Source: Pseudomonas bharatica CSV86 (lineage in GTDB: Bacteria; Pseudomonadota; Gammaproteobacteria; Pseudomonadales; Pseudomonadaceae). Taken from it: a stretch of 64,000 nucleotides of DNA. Below the pieces are notes generated by a model that had not been told where the DNA came from, did no database searches, and worked only from the letters and a program-made list of their open reading frames with translations. The position numbers were made by a program, and so were the translations under genes. Of the stretch, positions 41,777-49,844 are shown one piece after another. Positions within the stretch are counted from its first letter, which is position 1. Each line of letters starts with the position of its first letter. The stretch is from positions 1,178,001 to 1,242,000 of the forward strand of contig NZ_AMWJ02000001.1 of NCBI RefSeq assembly GCF_000319305.2. The letters run 5' to 3'.

Positions 41777-42103
41777 ATGAACACTACTGTATCAGCGATC
41801 GCCGTGTTTATGCTCTTTACATCACTAACAGCCAATGCCCAAAGCGGTATGGAGATCAATCAACGCATCGAGCGTTCTGCTAGGGAGGCTACTGCGGATT
41901 ATGCTCAACGCGTAAAAAAGCCCATGCCTCAACTAGAAGACTACGCCTACGGCATGGACCTGGACGTTGGTAAGTTGGTGTATGTATCACCCAGCGTGCG
42001 GTACTGCGGTAATGTAAGAAGCATGATGACCTACGAAGACTCGAAAGGCGAACTGCACATGGTTCGCTACCTAGTGAAGGGCGAGTGTGTTAATAGCCGT
42101 TAA
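41777..42103 (+). CDS. DUF2790 small periplasmic protein, paralogue 2
   Basis: 108 aa, signal peptide (TANA-QSG, residue 22). DUF2790 core YAYGMDLDVGKLVYVS, YCGNVRSMMTYEDSKG and C-terminal GECVNSR, with the same two Cys positions as the paralogue at 27934. It has a ribosome site (AAGGGA) but only 15 bases separate it from an upstream intrinsic terminator, and no other promoter is visible; expression probably depends on read-through from site 8. Confidence 0.83.
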   Translation: MNTTVSAIAVFMLFTSLTANAQSGMEINQRIERSAREATADYAQRVKKPMPQLEDYAYGMDLDVGKLVYVSPSVRYCGNVRSMMTYEDSKGELHMVRYLVKGECVNSR

Positions 42104-42135
42104 GACTCATCAAGATGATCCCTGCGGCCACCGGA

Positions 42136-42486
42136 TCATAGAAGCTCAATGCCGAACCGGCGCAGCAGTATGGCGAAGCCTCCGAAGCTGGCCATTGTGA
42201 TGAGGATGCTGCTGATCAGTGTCGGCCAAAAGCCGAGCTTAGGTAGCAGCAATGGAAAAGCAATAAACATCGGCAGGGTCGGAAGCACGTACCAGAACGT
42301 GTACCAAGCATGGTTGGAGATCTTCTCCATGCTCTGGTTCTCCAAATAGAGCCAGACCAACGTCAAGACCGTGACCAAGGGTAGGGCGGCGACCAAGCCG
42401 CCCAGCTTGTCGCTGCGTTTCGCCAGCTCTGATACGAGAATCACTATACCGGCAGTGAGTAGGTACTTCGTGATGATCCAGGCCAT
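42136..42486 (-). CDS. DUF3147-type small membrane protein
   Basis: 116 aa from ATG 42486 (MAWIITKYLL), preferred over a start 17 codons upstream because GAAGG precedes it and it begins at the first helix. Four TM helices: IITKYLLTAGIVILVSEL, LGGLVAALPLVTVLTLVWLY, FWYVLPTLPMFIAFPLLL, and FWPTLISSILITMASFGGFA. This is the DUF3147 pattern. Function is unknown; its neighbour is czcD. Confidence 0.75.
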   Translation of the reverse strand: MAWIITKYLLTAGIVILVSELAKRSDKLGGLVAALPLVTVLTLVWLYLENQSMEKISNHAWYTFWYVLPTLPMFIAFPLLLPKLGFWPTLISSILITMASFGGFAILLRRFGIELL

Positions 42487-42644
42487 CGCTGAGCCTTCTG
42501 GAGGTTGTGGACGAGGGCAGGCGAAGCCATTCACCAACCCCTCTCGAAGCGCTCCTGCCGTTTACGCCATCCCTCACCACATTTTTTTTGCAACATCACC
42601 CTCAGCCAAGAGGGTGATGTGTTTGAATGGTGTTTACCGATCGG

Positions 42645-43550
42645 TCAGTGCGAGGGTGAGGGAACGCTCTCGTGGAAAGCTGCCCGCTCGATCTGGATGG
42701 TGCAGTGATGGATTTCGAATGCATCGCTGACAGCATCCACAACGGCCGCCAGCACAGCGTCCCCATCTGCAGAATCCCGAACCACTACGTGCGACGTCAT
42801 CACGTTGCTGCCACTGCTGACAGCCCACACGTGCAAGTCATGAACGTCCGTCACGCCATCTACTCCGAGGATGGTGGCCTCGATTGCCGTAACGTCGAGC
42901 CCCCTCGGGACACCCTCCATGAGGATCCCCAGGCTTTCGCGAAGCAACTGCCACGTCCGCGGCAGAACCCAAAGGCCGATCGCCACAGCGACAATCGTGT
43001 CGACCCAGGTCCAGCCGGTGAAGCGGATGATAAGTGCCGCGATGATTACGCCAAGCGAGCCGAGCATGTCGCTCCAAACTTCGAGGTAGGCTCCTTTGAC
43101 GTTGAGGCTTTCGTTGCTCGCAGATGCCAGAAGGCGCATCGAAATTAGGTTGATGATCAGGCCGGCGATTGCGATCCACATCATCGCTCCGGTAGCGATC
43201 TCCGCCGGCATGAAGAGGCGCTGGTAGGCCTCATACAAGATGTACATCGCCACCAGGAAGAGCAGCACGGCGTTGAACGTCGAAGCCAGAATTTCCAGAC
43301 GCGCATAGCCGAAGGTTCTTTTCTGATCCGCCGGCCGCTTGGCTATCTGAAGTGCAATCAGTGAGATCGCCAAGGCGGCAGTATCTGTGAACATGTGAGA
43401 TGCGTCCGACAGCAGCGCCAGGCTGCCGGTAATCCACGCACCGATCACTTCTGCAATCATGAAGCTGCCAGTCAAGGCGAGCGCCATGATTAGCTTCTTC
43501 TGATGCCCCTCGCGTACTGCAGCGCTGCCATGGTCATGATTTGAACCCAC
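42645..43550 (-). CDS. czcD: CzcD cation diffusion facilitator
   Basis: 301 aa from GTG 43550 with AAGGAG six bases upstream. A six-helix CDF Zn/Cd/Co antiporter; His-containing N-terminus (SNHDHGSAAVREGHQKK). Transport-site residues are in TM2 SDASHMFTDTAAL (HxxxD) and TM5 EVWSDMLGSLGVI. Here the TM5 site reads ExxxD where E. coli ZitB has HxxxD. The C-terminal cytoplasmic domain has VHDLHVWAVSSG and ends IHHCTIQIE. It exports metal from cytoplasm to periplasm, feeding CzcCBA. Downstream of the zinc-ribbon gene in the same direction. Confidence 0.92.
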   Translation of the reverse strand: MGSNHDHGSAAVREGHQKKLIMALALTGSFMIAEVIGAWITGSLALLSDASHMFTDTAALAISLIALQIAKRPADQKRTFGYARLEILASTFNAVLLFLVAMYILYEAYQRLFMPAEIATGAMMWIAIAGLIINLISMRLLASASNESLNVKGAYLEVWSDMLGSLGVIIAALIIRFTGWTWVDTIVAVAIGLWVLPRTWQLLRESLGILMEGVPRGLDVTAIEATILGVDGVTDVHDLHVWAVSSGSNVMTSHVVVRDSADGDAVLAAVVDAVSDAFEIHHCTIQIERAAFHESVPSPSH

Positions 43551-43604
43551 GTATTTCTCCTTGCGCAGGGTTGTGGTCTCGTTGGGCTTCCTGTCTGCCT
43601 ATCG

Positions 43605-43943
43605 TTAGAGCGTCGCTTGGCCACACTGACTGCAAAATTTTGCTCCTGCGCTCAGCAACGAGCCGCAAGCGGTGCAACCACTCGATAGTGGTGTACCGCA
43701 GTTTAGACAAAAGCGTGCTGACGGATCGTTGGCCGTCCGGCACTGCCTGCAGCCCTGCAGATCTTTAATGGGGGCTGGAGTGGCAGGGCGCCCGCCGTCA
43801 TACACCTGATTGCCGCCGTCGCAGCCCTGCTGCCGGCCATGGCGATCATATTGCTCGGCCCCATGTCCCCCGCTGTGGTGCTTGCCTCCACCGTGGTTTC
43901 CACGGCCATGGTGCCCGCCCAGGATATTTTTGAAAAAGCTCAT
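43605..43943 (-). CDS. His/Gly-rich zinc-ribbon protein
   Basis: 112 aa. Residues 8-50 are His/Gly-rich (GGHHGRGNHGGGKHHSGGHG), a likely metal-chelating stretch. The C-terminal half holds two zinc ribbons: CRQCRTANDPSARFCLNCG and CTACGSLLSAGAKFCSQCG, each CxxC-x(n)-CxxC. Cytoplasmic, without signal peptide. It lies 54 bases upstream of czcD in the same direction and is likely cotranscribed. A zinc-buffer or metallochaperone role for CzcD is inference. Confidence 0.75.
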   Translation of the reverse strand: MSFFKNILGGHHGRGNHGGGKHHSGGHGAEQYDRHGRQQGCDGGNQVYDGGRPATPAPIKDLQGCRQCRTANDPSARFCLNCGTPLSSGCTACGSLLSAGAKFCSQCGQATL

Positions 43944-43977
43944 GGTATTCGCCCCTCATTGATGGGTGACATATTAA

Positions 43978-44008
43978 CGAGCAGAAGTTGAAAATAATGT
44001 TCTGCTCG
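43978..44008 (-). repeat. Inverted repeat upstream of the zinc-ribbon gene
   Basis: CGAGCAGAA/TTCTGCTCG, 13-base loop, 34 bases before the start at 43943. It may be an operator or a 5' UTR hairpin of the zinc-ribbon/czcD transcript. A second short dyad TGTAA-G-TTACA lies 25 bases further upstream. Confidence 0.5.
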
Positions 44009-44195
44009 CGAGAAAGACTTGTAAGTTACAGTGAAAGTTCAGAATTAGCCTACGACAAAACGAAACCGTTTTGTTTATGAAATTAAATTTATATAGCTGA
44101 GCGGCGTATTGTTCTTGGTGGGTGGTGTTTCCCTAGTTTTGATCATAGCGTGATCAATCACAATCCAAACAGCAGTTATTGAATTTCTGTCAGCA
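44009..44195. other. AT-rich divergent promoter region
   Basis: No gene. It contains long AT-rich stretches (around 44080-44100) and the dyad TGTAAGTTACA. It separates the leftward zinc-ribbon/czcD unit from eptA. Confidence 0.4.
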
Positions 44196-44225
44196 TTGTA
44201 ATCCCGAGGTCATCGTGTCGTTATC
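44196..44225 (+). promoter_or_regulatory. CzcR-type triple-repeat box (site 9), for eptA
   Basis: GTAAT, GTCAT and GTTAT, an exact consensus match. AATAAT at about 44237 may be the -10. A 5' UTR near 190 bases follows, with a GC-rich hairpin AAGCGCC...GGCGCTT around 44291-44330. Confidence 0.66.
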
Positions 44226-44432
44226 AGGTGCCAGAAATAATGCGCTCAGCGAGATTAATTTCTCTTTTTATCCCTATGCCTCACACATACTAAGCGCCCC
44301 AACGCCTAGGGGCCTAAGGCCTCTGGCGCTTCGCACATTGCGCAATCGCTCAGCATCTGTCGACGGCTTGCCTTGTAGCTCCCGCTAACTCCATAGCTAC
44401 CGCCATGGATAAGCAGCTTCCAGAGTTTGATA

Positions 44433-46130
44433 ATGACACCTTCCAAATCCATTGTTCACACCCTGTTAAGCAAATGGATCTTTGCTATTCACAATGCGCG
44501 GCAGAAAGGCATCAGTACTAATTTGCTAATCGGCCTGGTGACTTTTTGGTTACTGCTATTCGCGAACGCTGAGCTCTGGAACGTGCTCTGGAAGCTGGTA
44601 TTCAAAACCGATGAAGTGAACTTGCTGCTAGCGGCCAGCCTCCCAGTCATAGTATTCGCATGGGTGTTTACCGTTCTGAGCTTGCTGTCATGGGGGCGGC
44701 TGGCCAAACCCTTGCTGTGTCTGGTACTGATCAGCGCGTCTTTCGCGAGTTACTTCATGAATGCCTACGGCATCGTGGTCGATTACACAATGTTCACCAA
44801 CGTTGTGGAGACCGACGTCGCTGAGGCAACCGAGCTGCTGAATTGGAAGCTCGGTCTTTGGGTCGCAATGGTTGGGGTGTTGCCCGTCTACCTGATCGCC
44901 CGGGTTCCCCTCCGGCGCAAGCCTTGGGCCAAAGCTTTGGTCAGCAGGTTCATTGCTCTGTCGCTCGCTCTGTTGACCTTATCTGGCATCGCGTTGAGTC
45001 AGTACCAGTCGTATGCCTCCTTGCTGCGCAACAATCGGGAGATCCGGCTGATCCTGGTACCTACCAACTTGTTTGCGGCTGGCCATGGGTACCTGAAGCG
45101 ACAGCTGGCTACACCTAAAACGCTGACGGCCATTGGTACTGATGCGGTAGTTAATCGACAGGGTGCGGCTCGTAAACCCAGGCTGCTGGTACTGGCAGTA
45201 GGAGAGACCGCTCGCTCCGCCAACTTCTCCCTCAACGGCTACTCCCGTGAAACGAATCCGGAACTAGAAAAGCGAAATGTCATCAGCTTCACGAACGTGA
45301 GCTCCTGCGGTACCGCTACCGCGGCCTCGCTGCCATGCATGTTCCTGGACGTGGGTAAGGCCCAGTACAAAGATGGCTTGGCCAAGAGCCGAGAAGGGCT
45401 GCTCGACGTGCTTCAACGCGCTGGCATTAGTGTCATGTGGACTGACAACAACTCGGGGTGCAAAGGGGTCTGCGACAGGGTTCCCAACCACAAGGCTGCC
45501 TCTCACGCGGATTCCCAACTGTGCACCAGCGAGGAGTGTAAGGACGGGGTGCTGCTCACGGAGATGCAAGACTTCATCAAGCGCCAGGAAGGCGATGCTG
45601 TCCTGGTGCTCCACTACAAAGGCAGTCACGGCCCGGCCTACTACAAGCGCTACCCCTCGCAATTCAAGAAATTCGTACCGGTGTGCGAGACCAACGAGCT
45701 CGACAAATGTAAGCAGGAGGAGGTGGTCAATGCCTACGACAACTCAATCCTCTACACCGATTATGTGACTGCAAATCTCATCGATATCCTGGCGGCCAAC
45801 ACCAAGTTCGACACTGCGCTGATGTACGTCTCGGACCACGGCGAATCGCTGGGGGAGGGTGGACTCTATCTGCATGGGCTGCCTTACGCGATGGCTCCGG
45901 ACGAGCAAACAAAGGTGCCATTGGTGCTTTGGATGTCTGACTCGCTCGCGAAGAGCGAAAAGGTCAATGTGGGTTGTTTGAAAGCTCAAACCACGGCACC
46001 GCTGAGCCACGACAACCTGTTCCACACCGTGCTCGGCATGATGAACGTCCAGACGTCCTCGTATCGCTCAGCGTTGGATTTCACAGCCCCTTGCAAGCCC
46101 TTGGGCGGAGGCTCTTATTCTGGCCTCTGA
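44433..46130 (+). CDS. eptA: EptA-type lipid A phosphoethanolamine transferase
   Basis: 565 aa from ATG 44433; the frame is open to TTG 44427. Five N-terminal TM helices (about 35-205), then the periplasmic alkaline-phosphatase-like domain: LAVGETARSANFSLNGYSRE near 255, the nucleophile Thr in SSCGTATAASLPCMF near 290, metal ligands in MYVSDHGESLGE and LYLHGLPYA, and paired Cys for disulphides (CKGVCDR, CTSEECKD). It transfers phosphoethanolamine from phosphatidylethanolamine to lipid A, lowering surface charge, and the enzyme is zinc-dependent. Same family as MCR colistin-resistance enzymes. The CzcR-type box at 44196 suggests zinc induction and hence metal-induced polymyxin tolerance. Confidence 0.92.
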   Translation: MTPSKSIVHTLLSKWIFAIHNARQKGISTNLLIGLVTFWLLLFANAELWNVLWKLVFKTDEVNLLLAASLPVIVFAWVFTVLSLLSWGRLAKPLLCLVLISASFASYFMNAYGIVVDYTMFTNVVETDVAEATELLNWKLGLWVAMVGVLPVYLIARVPLRRKPWAKALVSRFIALSLALLTLSGIALSQYQSYASLLRNNREIRLILVPTNLFAAGHGYLKRQLATPKTLTAIGTDAVVNRQGAARKPRLLVLAVGETARSANFSLNGYSRETNPELEKRNVISFTNVSSCGTATAASLPCMFLDVGKAQYKDGLAKSREGLLDVLQRAGISVMWTDNNSGCKGVCDRVPNHKAASHADSQLCTSEECKDGVLLTEMQDFIKRQEGDAVLVLHYKGSHGPAYYKRYPSQFKKFVPVCETNELDKCKQEEVVNAYDNSILYTDYVTANLIDILAANTKFDTALMYVSDHGESLGEGGLYLHGLPYAMAPDEQTKVPLVLWMSDSLAKSEKVNVGCLKAQTTAPLSHDNLFHTVLGMMNVQTSSYRSALDFTAPCKPLGGGSYSGL

Positions 46131-46252
46131 ATGTTCGATGTGGACCGGATCATCGGCCAGGCGGTTCTGCACCAGCCTGCTTTGACAGCTGAGAGAAGCT
46201 GGACTAATTACATAGCTGCATTCAACAACCCAAGCGGAAAAGGAAGTTTTGC

Positions 46253-46381
46253 ATGAGCATCAAGCCAGGCCCAAAGCGCACCAACGAAGATGGCACTCCG
46301 GACAAAAGGCAGCGAGTCACCCCTGAAAAGCAGAAGGACCATCCGGACCTGAAACCCCACAAGCACAAAAAGGGGGAGTAA
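46253..46381 (+). CDS. Small Lys/His-rich protein
   Basis: 42 aa, ATG with AGGA upstream and its own terminator. Sequence starts MSIKPGPKRTNEDGTPDKR and ends HPDLKPHKHKKGE. Very basic, probably disordered, no signal peptide. Family not recognised. The tight package of ribosome site, frame and terminator argues that it is real. Confidence 0.55.
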   Translation: MSIKPGPKRTNEDGTPDKRQRVTPEKQKDHPDLKPHKHKKGE

Positions 46382-46383
46382 GA

Positions 46384-46413
46384 AAAAAAGCAGCTCTTGG
46401 GAGCTGCTTTTTT
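46384..46413 (+). terminator. Intrinsic terminator
   Basis: AAAAAAGCAGCTC and GAGCTGCTTTTTT around a four-base loop, directly after the stop at 46381. Confidence 0.9.
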
Positions 46414-46517
46414 GTTTGAGCTGTGTGCAAATCCTCCCGACCATTTCGCTGATCAATCGGACCGCGTTGTGAGTCTTCCGCTTGGCTTGATGGATTATGA
46501 AGCTACCTTCGTGATCT

Positions 46518-46742
46518 TCAGTGCGGACGACGAAACTGAGATCCTAGAGCTTTGAGTTGGTACTCGCTGACAGCCCGAAACTGTGATTCTGCGATTAGAC
46601 GCAGGCGCTCAACCTCTTCGGCAGATGAGCCAGAAGCCCGCGCCTCGTGGTATTGCTTCATCGCATCCACTGCGTCGATATACATGGGGTGGTCGGGGAG
46701 AAGAGCTGGCATTTTTTTCGTCATGTGGCGGCAGGTCCTCAC
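46518..46742 (-). CDS. Small helical protein, tandem paralogue B
   Basis: 74 aa from GTG 46742, or 68 aa from ATG 46724 (MTKKMPALLPDHP). One helical hairpin: AVDAMKQYHEARASGSSAEEVERLRLIAESQFRAV... then YQLKALG. It shares spacing and residues with the gene at 46739-46963 (A..A...H.A.A.G....EV.RL.L.A.S...AV..YQL). The start overlaps that gene's stop, so the two are coupled. No family recognised. Confidence 0.6.
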   Translation of the reverse strand: MRTCRHMTKKMPALLPDHPMYIDAVDAMKQYHEARASGSSAEEVERLRLIAESQFRAVSEYQLKALGSQFRRPH

Positions 46743-46963
46743 TGGATAGTCGACGGTGGTTTACCTGCTTTGAGAAGCTGATAATCAATGACAGCCTGGT
46801 ACAGCGAATCTGCCAATAGGTGAAGACGCTGTACTTCAAGATCTGGTAATCCAGCAGCCTCCGCTTCGTGGGCCCGTCGGATAGCTTCAAGTGCTTGCCT
46901 CATCAGTGGCTCACCAGCCGCGGCCATTCCAATGAATGTGCGCTTCACAACAATTTGCTCCAT
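46739..46963 (-). CDS. Small helical protein, tandem paralogue A
   Basis: 74 aa from ATG 46963. Blocks MRQALEAIRRAHEAEAAGLP, LEVQRLHLLADSLYQAVIDY and QLLKAGKPP. It is upstream and paralogous to the 46518-46742 gene, an old tandem duplication given the modest identity. Both lack signal peptides and Cys. Role unknown. Confidence 0.6.
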   Translation of the reverse strand: MEQIVVKRTFIGMAAAGEPLMRQALEAIRRAHEAEAAGLPDLEVQRLHLLADSLYQAVIDYQLLKAGKPPSTIQ

Positions 46964-47164
46964 TCAGCTGACGATGAATTATAGGACACTGCGGCGTCGG
47001 AAGCCCCGCAGCAGCACCTTATGGGCTCATTGACGCTATTCGAAATCTCCCAAGGTGGCCACTTGTCAGGCGCGACTCACAAACAGCTTTGATCGGCTTG
47101 ATTGCTGCCTCGCGTTGGCTAGCTTGGAATCCATGGCTATCCGTCAGTGGCTGAGGGGGGCTGC

Positions 47165-47326
47165 ATGCGTTTGCGCGGAGATGTTTATTGGAACTGGGCA
47201 GATCCTACGCTTCATCACCGGGCCCACGAGGAGATCCTGAATAACGGTTCTTATCTCGACGTGCAGGTAAGGCTTTCGCGGACAGGCGCAACGCAGCTGT
47301 TTATCGGTGTGTACGCGCCTTCGTGA
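47165..47326 (+). CDS. Small unknown protein with open read-through extension
   Basis: 53 aa from ATG 47165, strong GAGGGG upstream. Reads RGDVYWNWADPTLHHRAHEE and LDVQVRLSRTGATQLFIGVY, well-formed protein sequence. After TGA (47324-47326) the same frame stays open and gene-like for 33 more codons (HEEVFDTRPNESMTSALAWG) to TAA at 47426-47428. The simplest reading is a CGA-to-TGA nonsense change in an 87-residue gene. The second stop falls inside the palindrome at 47424. Confidence 0.5.
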   Translation: MRLRGDVYWNWADPTLHHRAHEEILNNGSYLDVQVRLSRTGATQLFIGVYAPS

Positions 47327-47423
47327 ACCGCTCTGCATGAGGAGGTGTTCGACACCCGGCCGAACGAATCAATGACGAGCGCGCTGGCCTGGGGAGTGGC
47401 CAGGACGCGTGTTGTAGCTACGT

Positions 47424-47484
47424 TGTAAACCACTTTTTTTCACTGTAAACCACTGTGGTTTACAGTGAAAAAAAGTGGTTTACA
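47424..47484. repeat. Perfect 61-base palindrome made of four TGTAAACCAC units
   Basis: Arms 47424-47453 and 47455-47484 are exact reverse complements around a single T. Each arm holds two direct copies of TGTAAACCAC separated by TTTTTTTCAC. It is not a normal terminator, as the T run is inside the arm. It may be an operator array, a cruciform-forming site or the remnant of a miniature element. Confidence 0.85.
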
Positions 47485-47973
47485 TGCAGGCGCTCTCAGG
47501 CTTGAGGCAGCTCCAGCAGATCGCCCAGTTCCTCCTGAGCAATCTTCACTCTATCCATTCTACGATAGGGATGATCAACCGGCATCCGGATAAGGGATTC
47601 GAACTAAGCCGAATCGAATTTGATGACTTCCTTGTGAATGTGCTCAAGCTGACCTCTACGAGGCTGTGACACCACATACTCCATGCTTTCAACCAACCCG
47701 TACAGTTCACTGTCTTTGACGATTCGATGGCTGATGAAGCTCATCTTGAGATCAAAATATGGCGCCTTCGGACCGGGCACCTTCTTCGATTCCAGCCGAC
47801 CAGCGCTGCTGATTTCCGCCCCCGGAACCCCTGAGGCAATAGCTTTCACCAGCTCAGCATTTCCACTGACCTTCTGGCCAAACAGGCGGGTGGCGTCCGA
47901 CATGTAAGCAAAGATCCATGGCAAATTGCGAAGCGTCGCGCTGGTAAGGTCCAACCCCGCTGCTGAAGGATAG

Positions 47974-49352
47974 GATCGTGTCCCGGGAAGTGGTGTAACT
48001 GAACCAGCCGAAGGCGCCCTGCGGGCGAAAGAGGATGGTCATCGTGGTTCTTGGCTAACGTTGAGTTTGCGGACTTAACCTTCACCAGAGAAACCACGAT
48101 GACCAAGCCCACTATCGCATTGACCGAGTTGGTTGAGAAAGGGGCAGATGCTGATCTGCTCAAGCAAATGATCCAGTTCGTTGCCCAGCGCATGATGGAG
48201 TTCGATGTCGAAGGCCTGTGCGGTGCCGGCTTCGATGTCAAAAGCCCCGACCGGACAAACAGCCGCAATGGCTACCGTGACCGCCTGTGGCAGACCCGCG
48301 CCGGCGACGTCGACCTGAAGATCCCCAAGCTGCGCCAAGGCAGCTACTTTCCTGGCTTCCTCGAACCTCGACGCACCGCCGAGAAGGCCATGGCGGCGGT
48401 CATTCAGGAGGCCTACATCCAAGGCGTTTCTACACGCTCGGTCGACGAGCTGGTGAAGGCCATGGGCATGATCGGCATTTCCAAAAGCCAGGTGTCACGG
48501 TTGGCAGGCGAGATCGATGAACGCGTTCACGCGTTCCTTGATCGCCCGCTTGAAGGTGACTGGCCCTATCTCTGGATTGATGCCACCTACGTCAAGGTGC
48601 GGGAGGCCGGGCGCATCGTCTCGGTCGCCGTAATAATCGCCGTGGCCGTGAACACTGACGGTGGCCGCGAAGTCCTGGGCATGCGGGTTGGGCCATCGGA
48701 GGCCGAGCCGTTCTGGACAGACTTCCTGCGTAGCCTCATGCGACGTGGATTGCGGGGCGTGAAACTGGTCATCTCCGACGCCCACGAAGGTCTGAAGGCG
48801 GCCGTTTCCAAGGTCTTCAATGCAACCTGGCAACGCTGTCGCGTGCACTTCATGCGAAACGCCATGGCCCACGTCGGCAAAGGTCAGCGCACCATGGTCG
48901 CGGCGCTGCTACGTACGGTTTTCGCCCAAGACAGCCGTGCCGAATGCCATCAGCAATGGCGTTTGGTCGCTGATCAGCTGCGCGAAAAATATCCCAAGAT
49001 CGCGACGCTCATGGATGGCTGTGAGGATGAAGTATTGGCGCACATGGCATTTCCAAAGGCACACCGCCAGCAGTTGCACAGCACCAACCCACTCGAACGG
49101 CTCAACGCCGAGATCAAACGCCGCACCGATGTTGTAGGGATTTTTCCCAACGATCCGGCCATCACGCGTCTGGTAGGCGCAATGCTGCTGGAGCAGAACG
49201 ACGAGTGGTGCCTGCAACGACGTTACATGCAGTTGGAGGCCTTTGAAGCAGTCAGCGATAATCCACAGGCCAAGCTGTCGGCCGTGATCAACTAAACGGC
49301 AAACTCAGTGGCCAGAGCCATGATGAGTTACACCACTTCCCGGGACACGATC
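47974..49352 (+). mobile_element. IS256-family insertion sequence, copy 2
   Basis: 1379 bp, same as 7814-9192 as far as read, same orientation. The 27-base inverted repeats are intact. Target duplication AAGGATAG at 47966-47973 and 49353-49360. It interrupts the small gene described at 47604-49386. Different duplications show that the two copies inserted independently. Confidence 0.97.
48099..49295 (+). CDS. IS256-family transposase, copy 2
   Basis: 398 aa, reading the same as the protein at 7939-9135 and with the same DDE residues ([34 protein letters not shown]). Same start choice. An apparently unchanged sequence means at least one recent transposition within this genome. Confidence 0.95.
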   Translation: MTKPTIALTELVEKGADADLLKQMIQFVAQRMMEFDVEGLCGAGFDVKSPDRTNSRNGYRDRLWQTRAGDVDLKIPKLRQGSYFPGFLEPRRTAEKAMAAVIQEAYIQGVSTRSVDELVKAMGMIGISKSQVSRLAGEIDERVHAFLDRPLEGDWPYLWIDATYVKVREAGRIVSVAVIIAVAVNTDGGREVLGMRVGPSEAEPFWTDFLRSLMRRGLRGVKLVISDAHEGLKAAVSKVFNATWQRCRVHFMRNAMAHVGKGQRTMVAALLRTVFAQDSRAECHQQWRLVADQLREKYPKIATLMDGCEDEVLAHMAFPKAHRQQLHSTNPLERLNAEIKRRTDVVGIFPNDPAITRLVGAMLLEQNDEWCLQRRYMQLEAFEAVSDNPQAKLSAVIN

Positions 49353-49386
49353 AAGGATAGGCCGATAGCCATTCATTCAGCATCAT

Positions 49387-49844
49387 CGGTGTCCCGAACA
49401 CTGAGTCAGTCGTGCAGGTTGTAGCGGATGAAGACTTCGCGCGAGGGAAGAGATCTATGGGTTTTCACCGGTGGCAGCCAACCCGATCCTGACATAGGCC
49501 TGTTTGGTAATTCGGCTACATGCTTTTGAAGACGGCTCACGCAGCTAAGATGCGCTATCGGATACGAAGCTTGAGCCCGCGGTTGATCGTATGGCTACGT
49601 CGGGAGCAGGAGGAGTGATCCAGTGAAGCACGAGTGCAGTCAGGAGGCTTGCGATGATGTTAACTGAGATTGTGACGAGAGCATTGCGCATTTTGGAACG
49701 TCCGCTTTTGAAGTGGACCGCCACTCAATGCGCATAAATGGTGAGTCACCACCACCTACAGAAAAAATGTCCCACCCCAGAATGGGAATTCGCATTCGGG
49801 GCGATCCACGATTACTTTCGTGCCACAAGCTGCCTACAGCGTTA
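49387..49844. other. Intergenic stretch between the IS256-split gene and the MvaT-type gene
   Basis: 458 bases. Besides one tiny frame at 49654-49737 it shows no supported gene; several AGGAG-type ribosome sites cluster at 49608-49647. Confidence 0.35.
49654..49737 (+). CDS. Possible 27-residue peptide with perfect ribosome site
   Basis: AGGAGG lies six bases before ATG 49654. The peptide MMLTEIVTRALRILERPLLK... is short, basic and amphipathic. Another tiny frame (MKHECSQEACDDVN, from 49623) ends across its start, as in a leader-coupled pair. It could be a toxin-like or leader peptide; evidence is only the ribosome site. Confidence 0.2.
   Translation: MMLTEIVTRALRILERPLLKWTATQCA

Larger units (their letters stand above)
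47604..49386 (-). pseudogene. Unknown 131-residue gene split by IS256 copy 2
   Basis: The gene starts at ATG 49386 (MMLNEWLSAYPS), is entered by the IS after 34 bases, and resumes at 47965 to stop at 47604. Counting the 8-base duplication once gives 396 bases, exactly 132 codons. The restored protein has LDLTSATLRNLPWIFAYMSD, TRLFGQKVSGNAELVKAIAS and KMSFISHRIVKDSELYGLVE. No signal peptide or family recognised. The C-terminal part could still be made from TTG 47954. Confidence 0.65.

Noticed and set aside
47324..47326. TGA in the small gene at 47165 as selenocysteine
   Set aside because: No SECIS-like hairpin follows directly and the codon context is not redox-like; CGA-to-TGA nonsense is simpler.
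47424..47484. Palindrome as intrinsic terminator
   Set aside because: The T run is inside the arm and no T run follows the stem on either strand.
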